Assembly: GCF_028291725.1 (NCBI RefSeq)
Contig: NZ_JAQGNT010000040.1
Location: forward strand, 1-64,000
Source of the DNA: Hydrocarboniphaga sp.
GTDB lineage: Bacteria; Pseudomonadota; Gammaproteobacteria; Nevskiales; Nevskiaceae
DNA: 64,000 nucleotides
Direction of reading: 5' to 3'
Part shown: positions 10,147 to 20,622 of the stretch, piece by piece
How positions within the stretch are numbered: the first letter of the stretch is position 1
Layout: each line of letters opens with the position of its first letter
The notes under the pieces: model-generated
What the model was told of the DNA's origin: nothing
Database searches by the model: none
Seen by the model: the letters and a program-made list of their open reading frames with translations, nothing else
Translations under genes and position numbers: made by a program

Positions 10147-11841
10147 ATGCAGAGCGCCGCAGCCATCGACGCAGGCAACACCCATCCGTCCGCTACATCC
10201 GCCATCAGCGGCGCCGAACGGCGCAAGGTGATCTTCGCGTCGTCGCTGGGCACGGTGTTCGAGTGGTACGACTTTTATCTGTACGGCTCGCTGGCGGCGA
10301 TCATCGCCAAGCAGTTCTTCTCCGGGCTCAACGACACCAGCGCCTTCATCTTCGCGCTGCTGGCGTTCGCGGCGGGTTTTGCGGTGCGCCCGTTCGGCGC
10401 GCTGGTGTTCGGCCGGCTCGGCGATCTGGTCGGCCGCAAGCACACCTTTCTGATCACGATCCTGATCATGGGTTTCTCGACGTTTCTGGTCGGCATCCTG
10501 CCGAGCTACGCATCGATCGGCGTCGCCGCGCCGGTGATTTTGATCGGCCTGCGGCTGCTGCAGGGCCTGGCGCTCGGCGGTGAATACGGCGGCGCGGCAA
10601 CCTACGTTGCCGAGCATTCGCGCGACGACAATCGCGGCTTCTCGACCAGCTGGATACAGATCACCGCGACCGGCGGATTGTTTCTGTCGCTGCTGGTGAT
10701 CCTCGGCTGCCGCCTGGGGCTGGGCAACGAGGCTTTCGAAGCCTGGGGCTGGCGCATTCCGTTCCTGGTGTCCTCGCTGCTGCTGGCGGTCTCGGTGTAC
10801 ATCCGCCTGCAGCTCAGCGAATCGCCGATGTTCAAGAAGATGAAGGCCGAAGGGAAAGGCAGCAAGTCGCCGCTGCGTGATTCCTTCGGCAACTGGAAGA
10901 ACGGCCGCATCGTGCTGCTGGCGCTGCTCGGCGCGACCGCCGGCCAGGGCGTGGTCTGGTACACCGGCCAGTTCTACTCGCTGTTCTTTTTGACGACGAC
11001 TTTGAAGATCGACGCGGTCACCGCCAACCTGCTGATCGCCGGCGCGCTGGCGATCGCGACGCCGTTCTTCGTGGTCTTCGGCTGGCTGTCGGACAAGATC
11101 GGCCGCAAGCCGGTGATCATGGCCGGCTGCCTGCTCGCCGCGCTGACCTACTTTCCGGTCTTCAAGGCGATCACGCACTACGGCAATCCGGCGCTCGAAG
11201 TCGCCGCGCAGACTGCGCCGGTCAGCATTTCAGCCGATCCTGATGACTGCAGCTTCCAGTTCGATCCGGTCGGCAAGAAGGTGTTCAACAGCAGCTGCGA
11301 CGTCGCCAAGAGCTTGCTGGCCAAATCGGCGGTGAGCTACACCAATGTCGCCGCGCCGGCGGGTTCGATCGCCGAGATCAAGGTCGGTGATCAGGTGTTC
11401 GCGTCCTTCGACGGCAAGCCGCTGGACAAGGCCGCGTTCAAAACCGAGCAGGCCGCGTTTGCCGCAAAAGTGGGCGATGCGCTGAATGCTGCGGGTTATC
11501 CGAAGAAGGCCGATCCCGCGACGATCAACAAGCCGATGCTGCTGGCGCTGCTTGCCTTGCTGGTGATCTACGTGACGATGGTCTACGGGCCGATCGCGGC
11601 CTGGCTGGTGGAGCTGTTCCCGACGCGCATCCGCTACACCTCGATGTCGCTGCCGTATCACATCGGCAACGGCTGGTTCGGCGGCTTCGTGCCGACGATC
11701 GCGTTCGCTATGGTGGCGGCCAACGGCAACATCTACTACGGCCTGTGGTATCCGATCACGATCGCGGTGATGACGCTGATCATCGGCACGCTGTTCCTGC
11801 GCGAGACCAAGGGCAGCTCGCTGCATCGTCCGGATGATTGA
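10147..11841 (+). CDS. MHS-family MFS transporter with periplasmic-type insertion
   Basis: A 564-residue inner-membrane transporter of the metabolite:H+ symporter family. The signature SSLGTVFEWYDFYLYG opens the first helix, GRLGDLVGRKHTFL is the loop 2-3 motif, and GLALGGEYGGAATYVAEH follows. The ATG at 10147 has GAGGAGAG just upstream. Between helices 8 and 9 (residues about 347-460) lies an insertion of over 100 polar residues with two cysteines, which a typical MHS transporter lacks. The gene precedes acs by 119 bp in the same direction, so acetate or another short carboxylate is the likely substrate (inferred). Confidence 0.85.
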   Translation: MQSAAAIDAGNTHPSATSAISGAERRKVIFASSLGTVFEWYDFYLYGSLAAIIAKQFFSGLNDTSAFIFALLAFAAGFAVRPFGALVFGRLGDLVGRKHTFLITILIMGFSTFLVGILPSYASIGVAAPVILIGLRLLQGLALGGEYGGAATYVAEHSRDDNRGFSTSWIQITATGGLFLSLLVILGCRLGLGNEAFEAWGWRIPFLVSSLLLAVSVYIRLQLSESPMFKKMKAEGKGSKSPLRDSFGNWKNGRIVLLALLGATAGQGVVWYTGQFYSLFFLTTTLKIDAVTANLLIAGALAIATPFFVVFGWLSDKIGRKPVIMAGCLLAALTYFPVFKAITHYGNPALEVAAQTAPVSISADPDDCSFQFDPVGKKVFNSSCDVAKSLLAKSAVSYTNVAAPAGSIAEIKVGDQVFASFDGKPLDKAAFKTEQAAFAAKVGDALNAAGYPKKADPATINKPMLLALLALLVIYVTMVYGPIAAWLVELFPTRIRYTSMSLPYHIGNGWFGGFVPTIAFAMVAANGNIYYGLWYPITIAVMTLIIGTLFLRETKGSSLHRPDD

Positions 11842-11960
11842 TCGAGCATCAAAGCAAGCGCCCCGAGGCCCCGACTTGAACCAGACGCCGATGCGGCCGA
11901 ACATGGGGCCGCTGTAAAGACCAACAAGAAAATGATTCGGATCGCGACCAGGAGCCGTTG

Positions 11961-13940
<1,980 letters not shown>

Positions 13941-13949
13941 GGACGGAGG

Positions 13950-13991
13950 GTAGGTTGGGGGTAGGTTGGGGTGAGCGCAGCGAACCCCAAC
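13950..13991. repeat. Single-arm copy of palindrome family B with a partial duplication
   Basis: One arm, GTAGGTTGGGGTGAGCGCAG..AACCCCAAC, occupies 13961-13991. Its first ten bases are duplicated just before it (GGTAGGTTGGG, 13950-13960). The second arm is missing. It lies between the converging ends of acs and the LysE-type gene. Confidence 0.8.
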
Positions 13992-14004
13992 GATCACCGC
14001 CAGA

Positions 14005-14625
14005 TCAACGCGCGAGCAGACTCAGCAGCCCCAGCGCGATCAGCAGCACCCCCATGCCGCGATCGATCCAGTGCGCGTTGCCCACCAGTTTGCGCCGTAC
14101 TACCGGATGCCCCAGCGACCACGCGGTCAAGCTGAACCAGGCCGCGGTCGTCGCCAGGATCCAGACGCCGAGCGCAACACGCAGGCCCACCGGCGTCGCC
14201 GTCGTGACCAACGCCGAGCACAGTGCCAGGAAGAACAGCATCGCTTTCGGGTTCAGCAGATTGGTTGCGACGCCGATCGCGTAGCTGCGGCGCGCTGGCT
14301 GCGCCGGAATTTCGCCGACATTTGCCTGCAGCGGCTGCGCGTTGGCGCGCAGTGCGTTCACGCCCATGTACAGCAAAAACGCCGCGCCGCCGTAGCGCAG
14401 CACTTCCAGCAGCACCGGCACGCGCTCGACCACCCAGCCCAGGCCGAACAGTGCCCAGCCGAGATGAAAGCTCAGCCCGCTGGCAATGCCGAGCGCGGTG
14501 AACACCCCGGCGCGCCGGCCGTAAGCCAGCGTCTGGCGTGTGACCATCGCGAAGTCCGGGCCCGGCGACATCACCGCCAGCAGATGCGCGCCGGCCGCGG
14601 TCAGCAACAGGGTCGAGCCGTTCAT
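14005..14625 (-). CDS. LysE/RhtB-family amino-acid exporter
   Basis: A 206-residue inner-membrane protein with about six helices. The N-terminus has the family pattern LLAVMSPGPDFAMVTRQTL and a NLLNPKAMLFFLAL segment in the middle, both typical of LysE/RhtB exporters of amino acids or their analogues. The ATG at 14625 overlaps the stop of the preceding GNAT gene (ATGA), so the two are translationally coupled. The substrate is unknown. Confidence 0.9.
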   Translation of the reverse strand: MNGSTLLLTAAGAHLLAVMSPGPDFAMVTRQTLAYGRRAGVFTALGIASGLSFHLGWALFGLGWVVERVPVLLEVLRYGGAAFLLYMGVNALRANAQPLQANVGEIPAQPARRSYAIGVATNLLNPKAMLFFLALCSALVTTATPVGLRVALGVWILATTAAWFSLTAWSLGHPVVRRKLVGNAHWIDRGMGVLLIALGLLSLLAR

Positions 14626-15176
14626 GCGCGGCGATTGGCTCCGGGCCAGGGTCCGTCGGCTTCGCCGGGATCGTCGATGAAGCGGGTTTCCTCGCGATAG
14701 ATCGCCATGCCGCGCGCCAGGTAGTTCGGCAGCGCGGCCGGGCCGTCCAGCGTGCAGGTGTGCACCCAGACCCGGCGAGGTGCATCCATGTCCCAGGCCC
14801 GTGCGATGCCTTCGCCCAGCAGCCAGCCGCCGAGCCCCTGGCCGATGAATTCCGGCAGCAGGCCGAAGTAGGCGATCTCGGTATCGTGCTCCTGGCGCTC
14901 GAGTTCCAGGTAGCCGGCCGGCGTGCCGCGCACGCTGAGCAGCCAGGTCGCAACCCCGGGCCGCGCCAGGTACTCGCGCCACTGCGCCTGCGACCAGCCG
15001 AGCCGGTCGCGCCAGTACCAGTCGCCGCCGACCGCGGTGTACAGGAAGCGGCTCAACGCCGGGCAGGGCACTTCGGCTCGGCGCAGCAGCACATCGACCA
15101 GCCCGGGCGCCGGCGCGCGCCGCAGCTCGTCACGCGCGCGCATCTGCAGATAGGTGATGGTGACGGCGGTCGACAT
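14622..15176 (-). CDS. GNAT-family N-acetyltransferase
   Basis: A 184-residue protein with the GNAT acetyl-CoA fold. The core is visible as TPAGYLELERQ, then EIAYFGLLPEFIGQGLGGWLLGEG, where QGLGGWL is the pyrophosphate-binding loop (Q/RxxGxG/A), followed by the VWVHTCTLDGPAALPNYLARG strand-helix. The ATG at 15176 is chosen because the upstream in-frame extension runs into the divergent sigma-factor promoter region. It is coupled by a 4-bp overlap to the LysE-type exporter. A shared role in modifying and exporting an amino acid or toxic analogue is plausible but unproven. Confidence 0.87.
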   Translation of the reverse strand: MSTAVTITYLQMRARDELRRAPAPGLVDVLLRRAEVPCPALSRFLYTAVGGDWYWRDRLGWSQAQWREYLARPGVATWLLSVRGTPAGYLELERQEHDTEIAYFGLLPEFIGQGLGGWLLGEGIARAWDMDAPRRVWVHTCTLDGPAALPNYLARGMAIYREETRFIDDPGEADGPWPGANRRA

Positions 15177-15255
15177 GGATGGCGGTACAAGACGCTGGGG
15201 CCGCCATTCTAAAGGGCGCTTAAACCTTAGGGCCCGCTTGCGCATCAGAGGCTCG

Positions 15256-15897
15256 ATGATGTCCGCTATCGCCCTAAACTTGCCTAGCCACCGACTGGAG
15301 ACCGTGCCCTTGGTGCCAGAGCAGGATCTTGCCTCGGCGGCGGCCGCCAGCCCTTGCGACGCCGACGATCTGCTTCTGGCGCGTGCCGCGGCGGCGGGCG
15401 ATGCACTCGCGTTCGAGCAGCTGTATCGGCGGCATGTGGGCCGGGTCCGCGGCCTGTGCTGGCGGCTGGTCAACGGCGACGAGAAGCGCGCTGATCAGGC
15501 AACCCAGGACGCATTCGTGCGCGCCTGGGAGAAGCTCGGCGGCTTTCGCGGCGACAGCCAGTTCTCGACCTGGCTGCACCGGCTGACGGTGAACCTGGTG
15601 CTCGGCGAGTACCGGCTGATGAAACGCTGGGTCACGTTCGAGGACGTGGCGGAAGAGGCGGGTGATGAAGGCGACGGCGTATCCGTTGACGAACATCCGC
15701 AGCAGCAGACGGCGGACCGGATGGATCTGGAAAAAGCGCTGGCCCGGCTGCCGCCAGGCGCACGCAGCGTGCTGCTGCTGCATGACGTCGAGGGCTACCA
15801 ACACGATGAAATCGCGGAGTTGACCGGCATCGCGGTCGGCACCTCCAAGGCGCAGTTGCACCGCGCCCGCAAGCTGATGAGAGGTTTTTTGCAATGA
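15256..15897 (+). CDS. ECF-type RNA polymerase sigma factor
   Basis: A 213-residue sigma-70 family protein. Region 2 is seen in LYRRHVGRVRGLCWRL and QDAFVRAWEKLGGFRG..FSTWLHRLTVN, and region 4 in LPPGARSVLLLHDVEGYQHDEIAELTG..TSKAQLHRARK. Two adjacent ATGs (15256, 15259) follow an AGAGG site, and the second has better spacing. The next gene starts inside the stop codon, so sigma factor and putative anti-sigma factor are made together. Target promoters are unknown; autoregulation of this operon is the usual pattern. Confidence 0.92.
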   Translation: MMSAIALNLPSHRLETVPLVPEQDLASAAAASPCDADDLLLARAAAAGDALAFEQLYRRHVGRVRGLCWRLVNGDEKRADQATQDAFVRAWEKLGGFRGDSQFSTWLHRLTVNLVLGEYRLMKRWVTFEDVAEEAGDEGDGVSVDEHPQQQTADRMDLEKALARLPPGARSVLLLHDVEGYQHDEIAELTGIAVGTSKAQLHRARKLMRGFLQ

Positions 15898-16442
15898 ACA
15901 ACGACATTCATGACGACAACGAGCACCTGGGCGAACAACGGGGCGAGGAACTGCCGCCGATTCGCGGGCTGGAAAGCCTGCGCATGGTTCGCGAGCCGGA
16001 GCAGGATCTGTGGCCGGCGATCCAGGCGCGCATTCAGTCTCGTGCCCAGCCGGCGCGGGTAGAGCGCTTGCCGCCACCGCGCCGCCGCTGGGTGCCTCTG
16101 GCCGCAGCTGCCGCTATGACGGCGGTGATCGCCGGGCTGATCGGCCTGCGCCAGCTCCAGACCGCGGTGCCGGCCGCTGCTCCGACCACGGTCGCGGCGG
16201 TGCCGGCCCAGCCGGATGCCGGCCTGCAGACGGTCGCGATGACGGCGCCCTCGGGTGCCCAGATGCAGGGCGCGAACCGCGCGCTGCTGAAGGCCAACCT
16301 GAAGATCGTCAAGAGCGCCGAGGACCAGCTGCGCCAGGCGCTCGCAACCGACCCGAACGACCGCTATCTGCAAAACCTGCTGCTCAGCACGCAGACCCAG
16401 AAACAACATTTGCGCGGTCTGCTCGACCGCCAGCTTATTTGA
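15894..16442 (+). CDS. Putative membrane-anchored anti-sigma factor
   Basis: A 182-residue protein whose ATG overlaps the sigma-factor stop by 4 bp. It has an acidic cytoplasmic N-terminus with an LWPAIQARI segment, a basic proline-rich stretch (PPPRRRW), one transmembrane helix at about residues 67-86, an Ala/Pro-rich linker and a C-terminal helical region. The layout and position fit an anti-sigma factor that holds the ECF sigma at the membrane. No zinc-finger HxxxCxxC is visible, so this is not a standard ZAS protein and the role is inferred from context. Confidence 0.65.
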   Translation: MNNDIHDDNEHLGEQRGEELPPIRGLESLRMVREPEQDLWPAIQARIQSRAQPARVERLPPPRRRWVPLAAAAAMTAVIAGLIGLRQLQTAVPAAAPTTVAAVPAQPDAGLQTVAMTAPSGAQMQGANRALLKANLKIVKSAEDQLRQALATDPNDRYLQNLLLSTQTQKQHLRGLLDRQLI

Positions 16443-16465
16443 GCCCGAGAGGGCAGGAGCTTCAC

Positions 16466-17476
16466 ATGAATACTCAGGTCAGACCCTTGATCACCCGGCA
16501 GCTCGCCGTTGCCGTCGCCTTGTACGCACTGGCGGTCGCGAGCGCCCACGCCGGCAGTCCGGCACCCGCGACGGTGCCGCCGATGCCGCCCGCTCCGATG
16601 GCGCCGCCGGCACCTCCTTACATGCCAAACAGCAGGCACCACCACTACGACGACGACGAGTCCGGCCAGGCGATCGACGAACGCCACGCGCTCAAATCCG
16701 ATGCCCGCGTGCACATCTCCAACGTCGCCGGCTCGATCGCGGTGTCGGCCTGGGACAGGAACGAGGCCTACGTCACCGGCGAACTCGGCCAGGGCGCCGA
16801 GAAACTTGATATCAGCGGCAGCGACAGCAATCTGGAGATCGTGGTGCGCACGCCGAAGAATTCGCGCAATGTCAGCGGCACCGATCTGCGGATCATGCTG
16901 CCGATCAATGCGGTGATCAGTGTCGACGCGGTCAGCGCCGACGTGATCGTTCAAGGCATCAAGGGCAAGCTGGCCGCGGCCACCGTGTCGGGTGAGCTGA
17001 CGCTGAGCCTGGGCTCGGACGAAGTCGAGGCGCGCACCGTCAGCGGCGACGTGGTGCTGCAGGCGCCGACGCGGATCTGCAATATCAACACGATCAGCGG
17101 CGATGTCCGCGCCAGCGGGCCGAGCGGTAAGCTCAAGCTCGAAACCGTCTCCGGCGACGCCGAGTTGGTCGGCGCCGGCGCGTTCAGCGACCTGAGCCTG
17201 AAATCGATCTCCGGCGACTTCAATGTCGAGGCGGCGCTGACCGGCGACGGCAGGATGGTGGGCGAAACCTTGTCCGGCGAGATGCGCGTGCGGCTGCCGC
17301 AGGCGAGCTCGGCGATGGTTACGCTGCACACCTTCAGCGGCGAAATCCGCAGCGCCTTCGGCGGCGCGTCCTCGGGCGAGGACCGCCGCGAGCGCCAGGA
17401 ATTCAAGATCGGCGACGGCCGGGCGCGGGTCGATCTGTCGAGCTTCTCCGGCGACATCCGGCTGGAGAAGCGCTGA
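16466..17476 (+). CDS. Exported DUF4097 beta-repeat protein
   Basis: A 336-residue protein with a signal peptide (cleavage after ASAHA), a proline-rich stretch (about 28-52), a short His/Asp patch, then a long beta-strand repeat domain. The domain is marked by recurring (T/S)(V/I/L/F)SG(D/E) steps (TVSGEL, TVSGDV, TISGDV, SISGDF, TLSGEM, TFSGEI, SFSGDI), the pattern of DUF4097/DUF4098 proteins with a right-handed beta-helix look. GGAG-type site at 16455, ATG at 16466. It is third in the sigma/anti-sigma operon, so it may be part of an envelope-stress sensing set. Biochemical function is not known. Confidence 0.85.
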   Translation: MNTQVRPLITRQLAVAVALYALAVASAHAGSPAPATVPPMPPAPMAPPAPPYMPNSRHHHYDDDESGQAIDERHALKSDARVHISNVAGSIAVSAWDRNEAYVTGELGQGAEKLDISGSDSNLEIVVRTPKNSRNVSGTDLRIMLPINAVISVDAVSADVIVQGIKGKLAAATVSGELTLSLGSDEVEARTVSGDVVLQAPTRICNINTISGDVRASGPSGKLKLETVSGDAELVGAGAFSDLSLKSISGDFNVEAALTGDGRMVGETLSGEMRVRLPQASSAMVTLHTFSGEIRSAFGGASSGEDRRERQEFKIGDGRARVDLSSFSGDIRLEKR

Positions 17477-17597
17477 GCAGGTTCCGATGGAATCCCGCGT
17501 CCGTTAGAAATCCATTAGGCCAGCATGAGCCAATCGTGAAGACTGGCGCCGCCTGGTCTGCCAACAATCGCCCCGGGAATCGAACCGGGGTGATCGG

Positions 17598-19031
17598 ATG
17601 CAAAAGCAAGGATTGAGACGGGCGCTGGGGACTTTGTTGCTGGCTCTGCTGGCCACCGAGGCGGCGGCCGAAGTCGCCGGCGACGCGGTGCCGGTGCAGC
17701 AACTGCGAGGCCGGGCGCCGGACGGTGGCGGCCGTGGCCGGATGCCGGACTCCGCGGAGGACCGCATCGGTGCCGAACAGCGTGAGGCAATCTGGAGCCG
17801 CCTGCGCGAGCGGCTTGCACGACTGCCGCCACTGCCGCCGCAGGCGCAAAAGAAGTCTCAGCCCAAACTCGGCTGGCCGTTGCTGGCCTCGCCCCAGCTT
17901 TCCGATCCGGGTTACCACGGCGTATCGAACTTCGTCGATCACGATGCCGCCACTTCCGTTATCGACTACAGCTGTGCGGCGCGCAGCTACGACGGCCACG
18001 CCGGCACCGATATCTTCACCTGGCCGTTCAGCTGGCTGAAAACCAGCCGCGGTGACGTGCAGATCGTCGCGGCGGCAGCGGGCCGGATCATCGACAAGCT
18101 CGACGGCAACCCCGATCAGAGCTGCGCTGCCGACGGCGGCGACTGGAACGCGGTCTATCTGCAGCAGAACGACGGCTCGATCGTCTGGTACGGCCACATG
18201 AAGCAGGGATCGCTGACCAGCAAGGCGGTTGGCGACAGCGTCGCCGCCGGCGAATTTCTCGGCCTGGTCGGCAGTTCCGGCAATTCCACCGGCCCGCATC
18301 TGCACCTGGAGTTGTACGACGCTGCCGGCACGCTGACCGACCCCTATGTCGGCAGCTGCAATGCGCTGACCACCCCCTGGTGGAAATCGCAGCCCGCATA
18401 CCGCGATTCGGCGATCAATCTGGTCACCGTGGGCTATGACGCGCCCTTGTTTCCGGCCTGCCCCGGCATCGAGTCGCCGAACACGCGCGACAGTTTCAAT
18501 CCGGGCGAACGCGTCTACCTCACCAACTACTACCGCGACCAGGTCGCCGGGCAGGTCTCCGACTTCCAGATCACGCAGCCTGACGGCGTGGTCTATTCGA
18601 GCTGGTCGCAGACCTCGCCGGACACCTACAACGCGAGCTACTGGTACTGGTATTTCACGCTGCCGTCCGCGCCGCAGACCGGCACCTGGAAGTTCACGGT
18701 CAGCTATCAGGGCGTGACGCTTGCCCGCTATTTCAACGTCGGCAGCCCGACTTCGGTAAAGGTGAAAGTGCCCAACGGCGGCGAAATCTACAATCGCGGC
18801 GACAAGATTGCCGTCAAATGGAAGAGCAATATCGGCGGCGAACTGCGTGCCGAGCTGTGGATGAAGAGCGTGTTCATCGGCACGCTGTTCAAGACCACGC
18901 CGAACGACGGCAAGCAGAACTGGACCATCCCGACCGACCTGGCGCCCGGCAGCAAGTACAGGATCAAGCTGGTCGACCTGGCCGACGAAACCGTGCAGGA
19001 CCTCAGCGACGGCAACTTCACGGTGCAGTGA
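17598..19031 (+). CDS. M23-family (LytM) metallopeptidase with C-terminal beta domain
   Basis: A 477-residue secreted protein with a signal peptide (ALLATEAAA). A LytM/M23 zinc peptidase domain spans roughly residues 105-260, with the metal ligands in YDGHAGTDI (HxxxD) and GPHLHLELYD (HxH). The M23 fold cleaves peptidoglycan peptides, or binds them when inactive; here the ligands are intact. After a middle beta region, the last 95 residues (VKVPNGGEIYNRGDKIAVKW..) match the Ser/Thr-rich GPI-anchor-like beta domain seen at the end of many secreted enzymes. It stands alone, 121 bp after the DUF4097 gene. Confidence 0.88.
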   Translation: MQKQGLRRALGTLLLALLATEAAAEVAGDAVPVQQLRGRAPDGGGRGRMPDSAEDRIGAEQREAIWSRLRERLARLPPLPPQAQKKSQPKLGWPLLASPQLSDPGYHGVSNFVDHDAATSVIDYSCAARSYDGHAGTDIFTWPFSWLKTSRGDVQIVAAAAGRIIDKLDGNPDQSCAADGGDWNAVYLQQNDGSIVWYGHMKQGSLTSKAVGDSVAAGEFLGLVGSSGNSTGPHLHLELYDAAGTLTDPYVGSCNALTTPWWKSQPAYRDSAINLVTVGYDAPLFPACPGIESPNTRDSFNPGERVYLTNYYRDQVAGQVSDFQITQPDGVVYSSWSQTSPDTYNASYWYWYFTLPSAPQTGTWKFTVSYQGVTLARYFNVGSPTSVKVKVPNGGEIYNRGDKIAVKWKSNIGGELRAELWMKSVFIGTLFKTTPNDGKQNWTIPTDLAPGSKYRIKLVDLADETVQDLSDGNFTVQ

Positions 19032-19103
19032 GGGGCTTGCCCGGCGCCGCAGTGGCAGGCTGCGGTGTCGTAGACTGGCGCTTGATCCCCCTTGTGGTGC
19101 CCG

Positions 19104-20462
19104 ATGGTCCTGCTCCAAGACAGCCTGCTGCTGGTCGTCGCATTTGTGCTGGTTCTGTTGAATGGTTTCTTTGTTGCCGCCGAGTTTGCGATCGTCAAGC
19201 TGCGGCGCAGCCGGGTCGAGGATCTGGCCAGTGCCCACGGCTGGCGTGGCGGGATGTTGCGGCGGGTGCACGACGATCTGGACGCTTATCTGTCGGCCTG
19301 CCAGCTCGGTATCACGCTGGCTTCGCTGGGCCTGGGCTGGATCGGCGAGCCGGCTTTCGCCGGCCTGCTGGAAATGCCGCTGGCTGCGGTCGGCATCGAC
19401 TCGCAGGAAGTCGTGCACAGCATCGCCTTCATTGTCGCGTTTGCGCTGATCTCCTACCTGCATATCGTGCTCGGCGAACTCGCGCCCAAGTCGCTGGCGC
19501 TGCGGCGGCCCGAGGCGCTGTCGCTGATGACCGCCGGCCCGCTGTATGTTTTCTACTGGCTGATGTACCCGGCGATCTGGTTTTTGAACACCAGCTCCAA
19601 CGTGCTGCTGAAACGGCTCGGCCTCGGCGGCAGCGCCAGCGGCCAGGGCAGCGACGCTTATTACAGCCCCGAAGAGCTGCAGGTGATCCTGCATCACAGC
19701 CGGCGTGTGACCGAAGGCCCGGAGATCGAGATCAAGACCATCGTCGCGCACACGCTCGAACTGGCGGACCTCGAGGCCGGCGACCTGATGCGGCCGTTCC
19801 GCGAACTGGTCACCTTGCGCTCCGACGACAGCTACGCCGAAATCCGCCGCACCATCCAGACCCATCGCTTCAGCCGCTACGTGCTGCTCGAAGCCGAAGG
19901 CGAGACCGTGCTCGGCCTGCTGCATGTGAAAGACATCCTGCTCGAGCCGGGCGGCGACGACGTGCAGCTGCGCCTGCGCCGGCATATCCGCGAAGTGCTG
20001 GAAGTGCCGGAGAACGAGTCGGCGCTGGAGCTGATGCGCCGCTTCCGTGGCGGCGCCCCGCACCTGGCGCTGGTGCGCGACAACGATCAGCGCCTGGTCG
20101 GCTTCGTGACCATGGAAGACATCTTCGAGACGATCTTCGGCGAGATCACCGACGAGCACGAAGTCAGCCGCCAGAAGAGCACCGACCGGCGTTTCGTCTG
20201 GCTGCCCGATGGCAGCTTCCTGGTGCCCGGCGACACGCCGGTCTACCGCATCGAGCGCGAACTCGGCCGCGACATCGAGGAGGCCGAGGACGAGGACGTC
20301 AGCACCGTCGGCGGCCTGATCATGAGCAAGCTCGACCGCGTGCCGGTCGAGGGCGACAACGCCCAGTTCGAGGACTTTGCAGCGCTGGTGCGGCGAGTGC
20401 AGGGCAACCGCGTGCTGCTGGTCAAGATCACGCCGCAGATCCGCTCGGCCGAAAAAACCTGA
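19104..20462 (+). CDS. CorC/HlyC-family protein (DUF21, CBS pair, transporter-associated domain)
   Basis: A 452-residue inner-membrane protein. It starts with a DUF21/CNNM membrane domain (about 1-190, LNGFFVAAEFAIVKLRRSR and ACQLGITLASLGLGWIGEPA). Two CBS domains follow (about 215-335, with LMRPFRELVTL and VTMEDIFETIFGEITDEH), then a C-terminal CorC_HlyC domain (DGSFLVPGDTPVYRIERELG). Members are linked to magnesium or cobalt efflux; the old haemolysin label is not supported by mechanism. ATG 19104 is preferred to the TTG 12 bases upstream. Confidence 0.92.
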   Translation: MVLLQDSLLLVVAFVLVLLNGFFVAAEFAIVKLRRSRVEDLASAHGWRGGMLRRVHDDLDAYLSACQLGITLASLGLGWIGEPAFAGLLEMPLAAVGIDSQEVVHSIAFIVAFALISYLHIVLGELAPKSLALRRPEALSLMTAGPLYVFYWLMYPAIWFLNTSSNVLLKRLGLGGSASGQGSDAYYSPEELQVILHHSRRVTEGPEIEIKTIVAHTLELADLEAGDLMRPFRELVTLRSDDSYAEIRRTIQTHRFSRYVLLEAEGETVLGLLHVKDILLEPGGDDVQLRLRRHIREVLEVPENESALELMRRFRGGAPHLALVRDNDQRLVGFVTMEDIFETIFGEITDEHEVSRQKSTDRRFVWLPDGSFLVPGDTPVYRIERELGRDIEEAEDEDVSTVGGLIMSKLDRVPVEGDNAQFEDFAALVRRVQGNRVLLVKITPQIRSAEKT

Positions 20463-20477
20463 CGCTCAACTCCAAGT

Positions 20478-20580
20478 TCCCTCCCCCGCGTGCGGGGGAG
20501 GGCTAGGGTGGGGGCGTTCGTCGCGGAGTTGCTCTCTCGTCGCGCCCCCATCCCGGCCTTCCCCCGCAGGCGGGGGAAGG
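20478..20580. repeat. Intergenic palindrome, family E (CCCTCCCCCGCGTGCGGGGG type)
   Basis: Two small hairpins, CCCTCCCCCGCGTGCGGGGGAGGG at the left and CTTCCCCCGCAGGCGGGGGAAGG at the right, with TAGGGTGGGGGCG/CGCCCCCATCCCGG inverted between them, make a nested palindrome of about 100 bp. It lies between the CorC-like gene and proS, both read in the same direction. This is the only copy in the window. Confidence 0.8.
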
Positions 20581-20622
20581 AGACAAGATAGAATCGCCGC
20601 CTTTCCGTAAGCAAGTATTGCC

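Noticed and set aside
17570-17592. CCCCGGTTCGATTCCCGGGG on the minus strand, resembling a tRNA T-arm
   Set aside because: The stem pairs only with an eight-base loop, and no D-arm, anticodon arm or acceptor pairing can be built upstream. It is a small GC hairpin next to the M23 gene start.
17403-20159. A 918-codon open frame on the minus strand
   Set aside because: It lies opposite the M23 peptidase and CorC-like genes, both with clear motifs, and shows only low-complexity Gln/Arg/Asp-rich sequence.
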